Position numbers and translations under genes: made by a program
Source of the DNA: Kocuria dechangensis
GTDB lineage: Bacteria; Actinomycetota; Actinomycetes; Actinomycetales; Micrococcaceae
DNA: 64,000 nucleotides
NCBI RefSeq assembly: GCF_014636775.1
Contig: NZ_BMEQ01000003.1
Span: 106,379-170,378 of the forward strand
Direction of reading: 5' to 3'
Part shown: one piece after another, positions 18,820-26,553 of the stretch
How the letters are laid out: each line of letters opens with the position of its first letter
Numbering within the stretch: position 1 is the stretch's first letter
The notes under the pieces: model-generated
Database searches by the model: none
Told to the model about the DNA's origin: nothing
Seen by the model: the letters and a program-made list of their open reading frames with translations, nothing else

Positions 18820-19593
18820 TCAGCCCCGGCCGGTGAACTGCGGCTTGCGCTTCTGCTGGAAGGCGGCGAAGCCCTCGGCGTAGTCGGCGCTGCGGCACAG
18901 CTCGCCCTGCACCCGGTTCTCGTTCTCGACCGACTCCCACAGGCCGATCCGCTCGTCCCGGATCTGGGCCACGAGCTCGCGGGAGGCGAGGAATGCGCCA
19001 GTCGCGCCCTCGGCCACCGCGGCGGCCTTGGCGCGGGTGAGGTCGAGCAGCTCCTCGGCGGGCACGGAGCGGCTGAACAGCCCCGAGCGCACGGCCTCCG
19101 CGCCGCTCATCAGCTCGGCCGTGTAGATGAGGTCGAGCGTGCGGTGGGCGCCGAGCCGTTCGGTGAACAGGGCGTGCCCGCCGGAGTCGAGGGTCGCGCC
19201 GAGGTTGGCGAACGGGGAGCCGATCTTGGCGTTGTCCGCCACGTAGACCACGTCCGTGGCGATCGCCAGGCCCAGGCCCACGCCCAGGCAGGCCCCCTGG
19301 ACGGCGGCGAAGGTGGGGGCGGGGAAGCGGCTCATCTCGCGCAGCAGCGGGGTGACCTTCCCGGCGAGGTACCCGTAGGCGTCGTCGGTGGCGGGCTGCA
19401 CGGCGGAGATGTCCCGGCCGGCGCAGAAGCCGCGGCCCTCGCCCCGCAGCACCAGGGCGCGGACCCCGGCCCGCTCCGCCTCGGCGTAGGCTTCGCCGAG
19501 CTCGGCGAGGCCGGCCTCGCCGAGGGAGTTCATCTTCTCGGGCGCGTTCAGCACCACTTCGGCCACGGATCCGTCGATGGTCAGGTCGATCAC
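18820..19593 (-). CDS. paaG: Ring-epoxide isomerase, enoyl-CoA hydratase family
   Basis: Crotonase-fold enzyme of 257 residues. PaaG isomerises ring-1,2-epoxyphenylacetyl-CoA to oxepin-CoA, directly after the PaaABCE epoxidase. The oxyanion stretch AGRDISAVQ is present. The PaaG-type catalytic Asp is at TLDSGGHALFTERLG, where other crotonases have Glu. The C-terminus GFAAFQQKRKPQFTGRG is typical of the paa group. GTG 19593 has AGAGGAG upstream. It lies downstream of paaE, but a strong hairpin (19675-19715) sits between them. Confidence 0.82.
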   Translation of the reverse strand: MIDLTIDGSVAEVVLNAPEKMNSLGEAGLAELGEAYAEAERAGVRALVLRGEGRGFCAGRDISAVQPATDDAYGYLAGKVTPLLREMSRFPAPTFAAVQGACLGVGLGLAIATDVVYVADNAKIGSPFANLGATLDSGGHALFTERLGAHRTLDLIYTAELMSGAEAVRSGLFSRSVPAEELLDLTRAKAAAVAEGATGAFLASRELVAQIRDERIGLWESVENENRVQGELCRSADYAEGFAAFQQKRKPQFTGRG

Positions 19594-19674
19594 TGCTGCT
19601 CCTCTGTGCGGGGCGGGGACTGGGCTGGGGAGCTCCGCGAGGGGAGCTGGGAAGTGGGGAACCGGGGCGGAGCA

Positions 19675-19715
19675 GTGCGGGAGCCCGGCGCCGTGCCGGC
19701 ACCGGGCTCCCGCAC
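19675..19715 (-). terminator. Hairpin after paaE
   Basis: Perfect 14-bp arms (19675-19688 and 19702-19715) with a 13-nt loop, immediately downstream of the paaE stop. paaG follows 80 bp later on the same strand, so this may terminate or attenuate the paaABCDE transcript before paaG. Confidence 0.75.
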
Positions 19716-19721
19716 CGTGGC

Positions 19722-20888
19722 TCAGGCGTCGAAGTCGACGACGAGCTCCTTGGAGGTGGGGCGGGTCTGGCAGGTCAGGACGTAGCCCCTGTCGACCTCG
19801 TCCTTCTCCAGGGCGTAGTTCTCCTCCATCACGAACTCGCCGGAGACGACCTTCGCGCGGCACGTGCCGCACACGCCGCCGGCGCAGGCGAACGGGACGT
19901 CCGGTCGGACGCGCAGCGCGGCGTTCAGGACGGTCTCGTGCGAGCTCTTGGGGGACTCGACGGTGCCGGAGAGGCCGTCGAGGTTGAAGGTGATCGCGTA
20001 GTTCTCGCCCCTCGGGTCGGCCTCCACCACGCGGCCCTGCTGACCCTGCGGGGTCTCGGGCCGGCCGGTGGAGAACAGCTCGAAGCGGATCTTCTCCTCC
20101 GGGACGCCGCGCTCGGCGAGGGTGTCCCGGCACAGCTGGACGAGCTCGAAGGGCCCGCAGAGGAACCACTCGTCGGTCGTGTCCACCTGGATGACCTCGT
20201 CCAGGATGTCGTTGAGCTTGTCGGCATCGATCCGCCCGGACATCAGGGGACTGATCCGCTGCTCGCGGGAGAGGACGTGGTGGACGGCGAGCCGGGCCGG
20301 GTACTTGTCCTTGAGGTCGCCCAGCTCCTCCGCGAACATCACGTCCATGGCGGAGCGGTTGGCGTAGACGAGGTCGAACGTGGAGGAGTCCGAGGCGCGC
20401 AGCACGGCCTTGGCGATGGCCATGATCGGGGTGATGCCCGAGCCCGCGGCGAAGGCCACCAGGTGCACGGAGCGGTTCCGGGCGACCTCCTCGGCGGCGA
20501 GCTTCTCCGGGTCGTTCATGGACGTGACCTGCAGCTTGGACGTGAAGGCGCCCTGCGGGTTCATGACGTCGAGCCGGTCCCCGGCCTTGAGGAACTCGTT
20601 GGCCCAGGTCGAGAACACGCCGCCGATGTCCTGCTTGATCGCGACCCGGATCTCGCCCGGCCGCGGCTCGGCGCAGATCGAGTAGGAGCGTCGCACCTCG
20701 TGGCCGTCGATGTGGGCGCGCAGCGCCACGTACTGGCCGGGGAGGTAGTTGTAGTCCTCCACGAGCTCCGAGGGCACGGCGAAGGCGACCTCGACCGAGT
20801 CGGCCGTGAGCTTGCGGACCTGGGAGACCTCGAGGGTGTTGAACGTGGCCCGGCGCTTGGCCGCGGGCTGTGCGGTGGTATCGGTCAT
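19722..20888 (-). CDS. paaE: Phenylacetyl-CoA epoxidase reductase subunit
   Basis: Electron-transfer subunit of the epoxidase, 388 residues. The N-terminal FAD domain has RRSYSIC, the middle NAD(P) domain has AAGSGITPIMAIAKAVL and FLCGPFELV, and the C-terminal plant-type 2Fe-2S ferredoxin has CAGGVCGTCRAKV plus a later Cys in LTCQTRP. Its ATG overlaps the paaD stop (TGATG), so it is the last gene of the tightly packed paaABCDE run. Confidence 0.95.
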   Translation of the reverse strand: MTDTTAQPAAKRRATFNTLEVSQVRKLTADSVEVAFAVPSELVEDYNYLPGQYVALRAHIDGHEVRRSYSICAEPRPGEIRVAIKQDIGGVFSTWANEFLKAGDRLDVMNPQGAFTSKLQVTSMNDPEKLAAEEVARNRSVHLVAFAAGSGITPIMAIAKAVLRASDSSTFDLVYANRSAMDVMFAEELGDLKDKYPARLAVHHVLSREQRISPLMSGRIDADKLNDILDEVIQVDTTDEWFLCGPFELVQLCRDTLAERGVPEEKIRFELFSTGRPETPQGQQGRVVEADPRGENYAITFNLDGLSGTVESPKSSHETVLNAALRVRPDVPFACAGGVCGTCRAKVVSGEFVMEENYALEKDEVDRGYVLTCQTRPTSKELVVDFDA

Positions 20889-21433
20889 CAGTGCACCTTG
20901 AAGTAGTCGAAGGGTTCGAGGCACTCGTTGCAGACGTAGAGCGCCTTGCAGGCGGTGGACCCGAAGCGGGTCATCTCGCGGGTGTTGAGCGAGTGGCAGT
21001 GCGGGCACTTGACGGTGAGCCCCAGCCGGACGGGGCCGGCGGCGGCCCGGCCGGTCGGCGGGGCGATGCCGTACTCGGCGAGCTTGCGCTTGCCGTCCTC
21101 GCTCATCCAGTCGGTGGTCCAGGCGGGCTGCAGCACGAGGTCGACCCGCACGTCCTGCCACCCGTGCGCGTTGAGCGCGCGGGTGACGTCCGTGGTGATG
21201 GTCTCCATCGCCGGGCACCCCGAGTAGGTCGGGGTGATGACGACGACGGCGCGCTCGCCCTCCGCCCGGGCGTCCCGCAGGATGCCGAGGTCGGCGATGG
21301 AGAGCACCGGGACCTCCGGGTCGTTCACCGTGGCGGCCACGTCCCAGATCCGGGCAGACTCCGGGTCGCTGGGCCGCAGCTCCCGGCCGGTCACCTGCGT
21401 GGTGCCCGCCGGCTCGTGCTCGGTCATCGTCAT
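20888..21433 (-). CDS. paaD: Phenylacetyl-CoA epoxidase assembly factor PaaD
   Basis: MIP18/SufT-type protein of 181 residues, thought to help mature the iron centres of the epoxidase. The DUF59 domain has IWDVAATVNDPEVPVLSIADLG and PTYSGCPAMETI. The C-terminal zinc-ribbon-like part has CPHCHS and CNECLEPFDYFKVH. Start 21433 (MTMTEHE) and a coding overlap with paaE fit the operon. Confidence 0.94.
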   Translation of the reverse strand: MTMTEHEPAGTTQVTGRELRPSDPESARIWDVAATVNDPEVPVLSIADLGILRDARAEGERAVVVITPTYSGCPAMETITTDVTRALNAHGWQDVRVDLVLQPAWTTDWMSEDGKRKLAEYGIAPPTGRAAAGPVRLGLTVKCPHCHSLNTREMTRFGSTACKALYVCNECLEPFDYFKVH

Positions 21434-21440
21434 CGCCCCG

Positions 21441-22268
21441 TCACCAGGTGGCGCCGGGGTGCTGGCGGGCCAGCACCTGCATCTCGGCGAGGATGTGGCC
21501 GCGCTGCTCGCTGAACTCCCCGGAGCGGTCCCCGCCGTAGGCGCCGGCGACGTCGGGGACGTCCAGGCCTGCCTCGTCGAGGATCTCCGCGATCCGCCGG
21601 TCGAAGTCGGCGCGCAGGGAGGACGGGAGCACGGCGACGTCCCCGAGGGACTCGATCAGCTCGTCGTCGTGGAAGAGCTCGTCCACGTAGGGCCACATGT
21701 AGTGCAGCCCGTCCTGGACGCGGCGCTTGGACTCCTCCGTGCCGAGGCCCAGACGCAGGATCCACTGGCTCGCGTGGTCCTGGTGGTACTCGACCTCCTT
21801 GAGCGCCTTCTCGGCGATGGCGGCGAGGGTCGGGTCCGAGGAGCGGACCAGCCGGCGGTAGAGCTCGTACTGGTAGAAGGAGAAGATCAGCTGCCGGGCG
21901 ATGGTCTGCCCGAAGTCCCCGTTCTCCTGCTCCACCAGGCGGCAGGAGCGGAACTCCTCCTCGTCGCGGAAGTACGCGAGGTCGTCCTCGGTCTTGCCCC
22001 ACGCGCTGCCCGCGTAGGTGAGGAAGAACCGGGCGTGGCCGAGCAGGTCCAGCGCGATGTTGGCCAGCGCGATGTCCTCCTCGAGCTCGGGGGCGCGGGC
22101 GATCCACCAGCCCAGCCGCTGGGCGAGCATCAGGGCGTCGTCGCCCAGGTACAGGGCGTAGCGGGCGACGTCCTCGGGCGCCTTAGAGCCGCCCTCCCGG
22201 ATGTCCTCCGCGGTGATGGCGTTGCCGGCGCTCTGCTTGGTCGCCGAATCGTGGGACGCGAAGCTCAC
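21441..22268 (-). CDS. paaC: Phenylacetyl-CoA epoxidase structural subunit PaaC
   Basis: Ferritin-like partner of PaaA without an active iron site, 275 residues. Typical parts are LYLGDDALMLAQRLGWWIARAPELEEDIALAN and LKEVEYHQDHASQWILRLG. It starts at GTG 22268, overlapping the paaB stop (GTGA). A later in-frame Met would lose conserved helix sequence. Confidence 0.94.
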   Translation of the reverse strand: MSFASHDSATKQSAGNAITAEDIREGGSKAPEDVARYALYLGDDALMLAQRLGWWIARAPELEEDIALANIALDLLGHARFFLTYAGSAWGKTEDDLAYFRDEEEFRSCRLVEQENGDFGQTIARQLIFSFYQYELYRRLVRSSDPTLAAIAEKALKEVEYHQDHASQWILRLGLGTEESKRRVQDGLHYMWPYVDELFHDDELIESLGDVAVLPSSLRADFDRRIAEILDEAGLDVPDVAGAYGGDRSGEFSEQRGHILAEMQVLARQHPGATW

Positions 22269-22591
22269 AGGTGCTTCACCCCTTCGCTCTTGGTGTAGTA
22301 CGTGGCGTGCCGGTAGCTCTTGCCCTGCGCGGACTCGAAGTACCCGCCCTTGGAGTCGGGGTCCGACGCCGTGACGGCCTCGGAGGGGACCACCCACACG
22401 GAGGTTCCCTCGTTGCGGCGGGTGTAGAGGTCGCGCGCGTTGCGCACCGCCATGGTGGCGTCCGGGGCGTGCAGGGAGCCGGCGTGGACGTGGGACAGCC
22501 CGCGCGACGAGCGCACGAACACCTCCCACAGGGGCCACTCGGCCGACGACCCGCCGAGGCCGGTCACGTTGTTCTCGTTGTTCTCGCTCAT
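22265..22591 (-). CDS. paaB: Phenylacetyl-CoA epoxidase subunit PaaB
   Basis: Small subunit of 108 residues, needed for the complete epoxidase. EWPLWEVFVRSSRGLSHVHAGSLHAPD and NARDLYTRRNEGTSVWVVPS are the PaaB signature, and the C-terminus YRHATYYTKSEGVKHL matches the family. It follows paaA with a gap of only two bases. Confidence 0.95.
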   Translation of the reverse strand: MSENNENNVTGLGGSSAEWPLWEVFVRSSRGLSHVHAGSLHAPDATMAVRNARDLYTRRNEGTSVWVVPSEAVTASDPDSKGGYFESAQGKSYRHATYYTKSEGVKHL

Positions 22592-22593
22592 TC

Positions 22594-23610
22594 TCAGGCT
22601 CCGATGAGTTCGGCGGAGGCGCGCTCCGCGGCGGTCTTGCGGGCATAGGCGGCGGCGGCCTCGCGGACCCAGGCGCCGTCCTCGTGGGCCTGGCGGCGGC
22701 GCTGCATGCGCTGGACGCTGCACGGGCCCTTGCCGGAGACCACGGCCTTGAACTCGTCCCAGTCGAGGGGTCCGTAGTCGTAGTGGCCGCGGTCCTCGTT
22801 CCACTTCAGGTCCGGGTCCGGCAGGGTCAGGTCCAGGGCCTCGGCCTGCTCGACGATCATGTCCACGAAGCGCTGGCGCAGCTCGTCGTTGGAGAAGCGC
22901 TTGATGTTCCAGGCCATCGACTGCTTCGAGTTGGGGGAGTCCTCGTCCGGCGGGCCGAACATCTGCAGGGACGGGCCGTAGAAGCGGTTCACGGCGTCCT
23001 GGGCCATCTGCTTCTGGGCGGGGGTCCCGTGGGAGAGCTCGTAGAGGATCTCCCAGCCCTGGCGCTGGTGGAAGGACTCCTCCTTGCAGATCCGCACCAT
23101 GGCGCGGCCGTAGGGGCCGTAGGAGGCGCGGCACAGCGGCACCTGGTTGGCGATCGCCGCGCCGTCCACGAGCCAGCCGATGGCGCCCATGTCGGCCCAG
23201 GTGCGGGCGGGGTAGTTGAAGATCGAGGAGTACTTCGCCCTGCCGTCCAGGAGCTGCTGGTTGAGCACGTGGCGCGGGGTGCCGAGCGTCTCGGCGGCGG
23301 AGTAGAGGTAGAGCCCGTGGCCGGCCTCGTCCTGCACCTTGGCCATGAGGATGGCCTTGCGCTTCAGGGAGGGGGCGCGGGAGATCCAGTTGCCCTCGGG
23401 CTGCATGCCGATGATCTCGGAGTGCGCGTGCTGGGAGACCTGGCGGACGAGCGTCTTCCGGTAGGCCTCGGGCATCCAGTCGCGCGGCTCGACGCGCGAG
23501 TCCTCCGCGATGATGCGGTCGAAGTGCTCCTGGCCGGCGCGGTCCTGCTCGGCCTGAGCGGCCGGGTCGGCCGCGGGCACGGCGTGGAGCCCAGGGGTCT
23601 GCGTAGTCAT
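22594..23610 (-). CDS. paaA: Phenylacetyl-CoA epoxidase catalytic subunit PaaA
   Basis: Di-iron oxygenase subunit of 338 residues that converts phenylacetyl-CoA to its ring-1,2-epoxide. Iron-ligand motifs are visible as [11 protein letters not shown] and [34 protein letters not shown] is the family opening. It is the first gene of paaABCDE. A TetR-type operator lies at 23669-23684, overlapping the likely -10 region (TATTCT on the minus strand). Confidence 0.96.
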   Translation of the reverse strand: MTTQTPGLHAVPAADPAAQAEQDRAGQEHFDRIIAEDSRVEPRDWMPEAYRKTLVRQVSQHAHSEIIGMQPEGNWISRAPSLKRKAILMAKVQDEAGHGLYLYSAAETLGTPRHVLNQQLLDGRAKYSSIFNYPARTWADMGAIGWLVDGAAIANQVPLCRASYGPYGRAMVRICKEESFHQRQGWEILYELSHGTPAQKQMAQDAVNRFYGPSLQMFGPPDEDSPNSKQSMAWNIKRFSNDELRQRFVDMIVEQAEALDLTLPDPDLKWNEDRGHYDYGPLDWDEFKAVVSGKGPCSVQRMQRRRQAHEDGAWVREAAAAYARKTAAERASAELIGA

Positions 23611-23668
23611 GGTGTCCCTCTTCCGAACGAGATGGCGTCACGGGTCCGGTGCGGCTCCACGTGACTAA

Positions 23669-23684
23669 CTGACCGTTCGTTCAG
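23669..23684. promoter_or_regulatory. PaaR-type operator of paaABCDE
   Basis: CTGACCGTTCGTTCAG is an imperfect palindrome about 60 bp upstream of the paaA start. Seven near-identical sites lie elsewhere in this window, all in front of paa or PHA genes. The nearby tetR gene at 25716 is the obvious candidate for the binding protein. Confidence 0.75.
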
Positions 23685-23748
23685 AATATGCGGACCGAGG
23701 CGGCGGCGTCAACACATTTCGCCCCATTGATCACAAGCAGGCTCAGGG

Positions 23749-23794
23749 TTGACACGACGGCCGTTCTGGGATTGTCTACTGACCATTCGGTCGT
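23749..23794 (+). promoter_or_regulatory. paaI-paaK promoter with PaaR-type operator
   Basis: TTGACA (23749-23754), 17 bp, then TTGTCT (23772-23777) form a plausible promoter. The operator copy CTGACCATTCGGTCGT (23779-23794) lies right after it, where a bound repressor would block initiation. Confidence 0.65.
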
Positions 23795-23813
23795 GAATTG
23801 TGAGGAGAAGCAC

Positions 23814-24263
23814 ATGCCCCAGGAGCACCCCATTCTCGCGGGGGACCACACCTCCCGGTGGATGGGCATCGAGGTGGACCGGGCCGACTACGGTCATGCG
23901 CAGATCCGCATGACCCTGCGCGAGGAGATGCTCAACGGCTTCGGGATCGCCCACGGCGGAATGATCTTCGCCTTCGCGGACACCTGCTTCGCCCTCGCCT
24001 GCAACGACCCCGCAGGGGACGGGAGCACCATCACGGTGGCCGCCGGCGTCGACATCAACTTCATCTCCTCCGCCCGGCGCGGCCAGACCCTCGTCGCGGT
24101 CGGCACCGTCCGGGCGCAGGCCGGGCGCAGCGGGGTCTACGACATCCGCGTCACCACGGACGACGACGTCCTGGTCGCCGAGTTCCGCGGCCGCAGCCGC
24201 ACCATCCCGAATCCCGCCCGAAAGCCCGTTCTCCAGTCCGCCCAGCAGTCCGAGGAAGCCTGA
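23814..24263 (+). CDS. paaI: Hotdog thioesterase PaaI
   Basis: 149-residue acyl-CoA thioesterase that hydrolyses stalled (hydroxy)phenylacetyl-CoA and frees CoA. The hotdog motif NGFGIAHGGMIFAFADTCFA contains the catalytic Asp, and VDINFISSARRGQTLVA is typical. ATG 23814 has AGGAG upstream. It lies two bases before paaK, in the same operon, divergent from paaA. Confidence 0.92.
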   Translation: MPQEHPILAGDHTSRWMGIEVDRADYGHAQIRMTLREEMLNGFGIAHGGMIFAFADTCFALACNDPAGDGSTITVAAGVDINFISSARRGQTLVAVGTVRAQAGRSGVYDIRVTTDDDVLVAEFRGRSRTIPNPARKPVLQSAQQSEEA

Positions 24264-24264
24264 T

Positions 24265-25608
24265 ATGACCGTCACCTCCGTGCCGAACCCCTACTCCCCC
24301 TCTCCCGCTCCCGCGGACCGGTCGCAGCCGGACCCCGAGGAGACGATGAGCCGGGACCAGATCGAGTCCCTGCAGGTCGAGCGCCTGCGCTGGACCCTCC
24401 ACCACGCCTACGAGAACGTCCCCGCCTACACGGAGCTCTACGACGAGCACGGTGTGCACCCGGGAGACTTCAAGGAGCTCGAGGACCTCCGCCTGTTCCC
24501 GTACACGGACAAGGACTTCCTGCGGAAGAGCTACCCCTTCAAGGCCCTCGCGGTGCCGATGAGCGAGATCCGGCGCATCCACGCCTCCTCCGGCACCACC
24601 GGCCAGCCGACCGTGGTGGCCTACACCGAGAACGACCTCCTGACCTGGGGCACGCTCGTCGCCCGCTGCTTCCGGCTGGCCGGGGTGCGCCCCGGGGACA
24701 AGGTGCACAACGCCTACGGCTACGGCCTGTTCACCGGCGGCCTCGGCGCCCACTACGGCGCGGAGCGCCTGGGCTGCGCCGTCATCCCGATGTCCGGCGG
24801 GCAGACCGAGAAGCAGGTCCAGATGATCCGCGACTTCGAGCCGCAGGCGATCCTCTCGACGCCCACCTACCTGCTGACCATCGCCGACGGCTTCAGGAAG
24901 CTCGGTCTCGACCCGCGCGAGACCTCCCTGCGCACCGCGGTGCTCGGTGCCGAGCCCTGGACGGAGGAGATGCGCCGCGAGATCGAGACCACCTTCGGCA
25001 TCGACGCGTGCGACATCTACGGCCTGTCCGAGGTCATGGGCCCGGGCGTGGCGGGGGAGTCCGCCGTGACCAAGGACGGGTCCCACATCTGGGAGGACCA
25101 CTTCCGCCCCGAGATCATCGACCCCACCACGGACGAGGTCCAGGAGACCGGACGGCCCGGCGAGCTCGTGTTCACGGCGCTCACCAAGGAGGCGCTGCCG
25201 ATCATCCGCTACCGCACCCACGACCTCACCCGGCTGCTGCCGGGCACCGAGCGTCCCGGGCACCGCCGGATGGGCCGCATCACGGGCCGCTCGGACGACA
25301 TGATCATCCTGCGCGGGGTGAACCTGTTCCCGTCCCAAATCGAGGAGCTGGCCCTGCAGATCCCCGAGCTGAGCCCGCACTTCACGCTCGAGATCACCCG
25401 GCCGAACCGGATGGACCAGATGACCATCAACATCGAGCGCCGCGAGCAGGTCACCATGGAGGAGGCCGAGGCCGGCGGCAAGAAGCTCGTGCACGCCATC
25501 AAGACCAAGATCGGCTCCTCGGCGGCGATCCGGATCGCCGAGCCGGGCAGTCTCGCCCGCTCCTCCGGCAAGCTGCGCCGCGTCTTCGACCACCGCAAGG
25601 ACGCGTGA
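24265..25608 (+). CDS. paaK: Phenylacetate-CoA ligase
   Basis: ATP-dependent activation of phenylacetate to phenylacetyl-CoA, the entry reaction of the pathway. It has 447 residues in the ANL fold: the P-loop is IHASSGTTGQPTVVAY, followed by NAYGYGLFTGGLGAHYGAERLG, the A5-like DIYGLSEVMGPGVA, and the hinge and C-terminal GRSDDMIILRGVNLFPSQIEE. It is coupled to paaI and ends at a strong terminator. A second homologue (paaK2) lies at 32497-33804. Confidence 0.95.
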   Translation: MTVTSVPNPYSPSPAPADRSQPDPEETMSRDQIESLQVERLRWTLHHAYENVPAYTELYDEHGVHPGDFKELEDLRLFPYTDKDFLRKSYPFKALAVPMSEIRRIHASSGTTGQPTVVAYTENDLLTWGTLVARCFRLAGVRPGDKVHNAYGYGLFTGGLGAHYGAERLGCAVIPMSGGQTEKQVQMIRDFEPQAILSTPTYLLTIADGFRKLGLDPRETSLRTAVLGAEPWTEEMRREIETTFGIDACDIYGLSEVMGPGVAGESAVTKDGSHIWEDHFRPEIIDPTTDEVQETGRPGELVFTALTKEALPIIRYRTHDLTRLLPGTERPGHRRMGRITGRSDDMIILRGVNLFPSQIEELALQIPELSPHFTLEITRPNRMDQMTINIERREQVTMEEAEAGGKKLVHAIKTKIGSSAAIRIAEPGSLARSSGKLRRVFDHRKDA

Positions 25609-25630
25609 CGGGGCGTCCGCCAGAGACACC

Positions 25631-25666
25631 GTGACCGGCCCCCGAGATCGTTCGGGGGCCGGTCAC
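25631..25666 (+). terminator. paaK terminator
   Basis: Perfect 15-bp arms GTGACCGGCCCCCGA/TCGGGGGCCGGTCAC with a 6-nt loop, just after the paaK stop. It separates paaI-paaK from paaR. Confidence 0.85.
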
Positions 25667-25715
25667 GTTATAGAATCATGGCTTTCTGTTCACTTACCGT
25701 TGAAATCGAGGATTC

Positions 25716-26351
25716 ATGTCGTACGCATCAGTGCTGCCCCCCGCGGCAGGCGGGTCGCCGCGCCGCGGCCGGCCTGGGTACGACCGTGAGACGCTGCTGC
25801 GCATCTGCGTGGACGTGTTCAACGTCCACGGCTACGACGCGACGTCCATGGGGACCCTCTCCAAGAACCTGGGGATCTCCAAGTCCGCGATCTACCACCA
25901 CGTGGAGTCCAAGGAGGAGATCCTCGAGCAGGCGCTCTCCCGGGCGCTGGACGCCCTCGAGGAGGTCGTCCAGGGCGGCGAGGCGATGGCCGCGCCCGCC
26001 GTGGACCGGCTCGAGGACGTGATCCGGGGGACCGTGCGCGTCCTGGTGGAGCAGATGCCGTACGTGACCCTGCTGCTGCGGCTGCGGGGCAACTCGGAGG
26101 TCGAGACACGGGCGCTGGAACGCCGCCGCACCATCACCCGCCGGGTGGGACAGCTCATCGCGCAGGCCCAGACCGAGGGCGCGGTGCGCGACGACCTCAG
26201 CGCCCGCTCCGCGTCCCGCCTGCTGCTGGGCATGATCAACTCGATCGTCGACTGGTACAAGCCCGATGTGGAGACGTCCGCGGAGACGTCCACCGCCGCA
26301 CTGGCGGACACCGTGGTGGCGCTCGCCTTCTCGGGCCTGCGCACGTCCTGA
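25716..26351 (+). CDS. paaR: TetR-family regulator of phenylacetate genes
   Basis: 211-residue repressor. The N-terminal TetR HTH is about residues 20-70: ETLLRICVDVFNVHGYDATSM, then the recognition helix LGISKSAIYHHVESKEEIL. The C-terminal ligand domain should sense phenylacetyl-CoA, as known for PaaR/PaaX-type control. TATAGAAT (25669-25676) just past the terminator is a likely -10, and GTTCACTTACCGTTGAA (25688-25704) is a weak inverted repeat in the leader. It is the only TetR gene in the window, so it is the likely reader of the eight operators. Confidence 0.85.
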   Translation: MSYASVLPPAAGGSPRRGRPGYDRETLLRICVDVFNVHGYDATSMGTLSKNLGISKSAIYHHVESKEEILEQALSRALDALEEVVQGGEAMAAPAVDRLEDVIRGTVRVLVEQMPYVTLLLRLRGNSEVETRALERRRTITRRVGQLIAQAQTEGAVRDDLSARSASRLLLGMINSIVDWYKPDVETSAETSTAALADTVVALAFSGLRTS

Positions 26352-26388
26352 CCAGCGGCCCCGGCCAGAGTCCTTCCCGCCTTTCCCA

Positions 26389-26526
26389 CCGAGTCCCCAT
26401 GTGACTGGCCTGGCCGCCCGCCGAGCCCCCACGACGCACGCAATCCCCCACGCTGCTGCGTGGGGGATTGCGCCGCTCGTGGGGACTCGGCGGGCTGGTG
26501 CCGGTCCGGGTGGGGGCTCGGCGGGC
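26389..26526. repeat. Nested set of inverted repeats between paaR and paaZ
   Basis: Three arm pairs fill this convergent gap: 26389-26399 with 26480-26490 (11 bp perfect), 26416-26432 with 26510-26526 (17 bp perfect), and 26441-26452 with 26459-26470 (12 bp perfect, 6-nt loop). The first two share the core CCGAG(T/C)CCCCA, so the arms can also pair in a fully nested way with one mismatch. It probably terminates both genes. Confidence 0.75.
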
Positions 26527-26553
26527 CAGGGGCGAGCCGGCCCGCTCAGGTGC

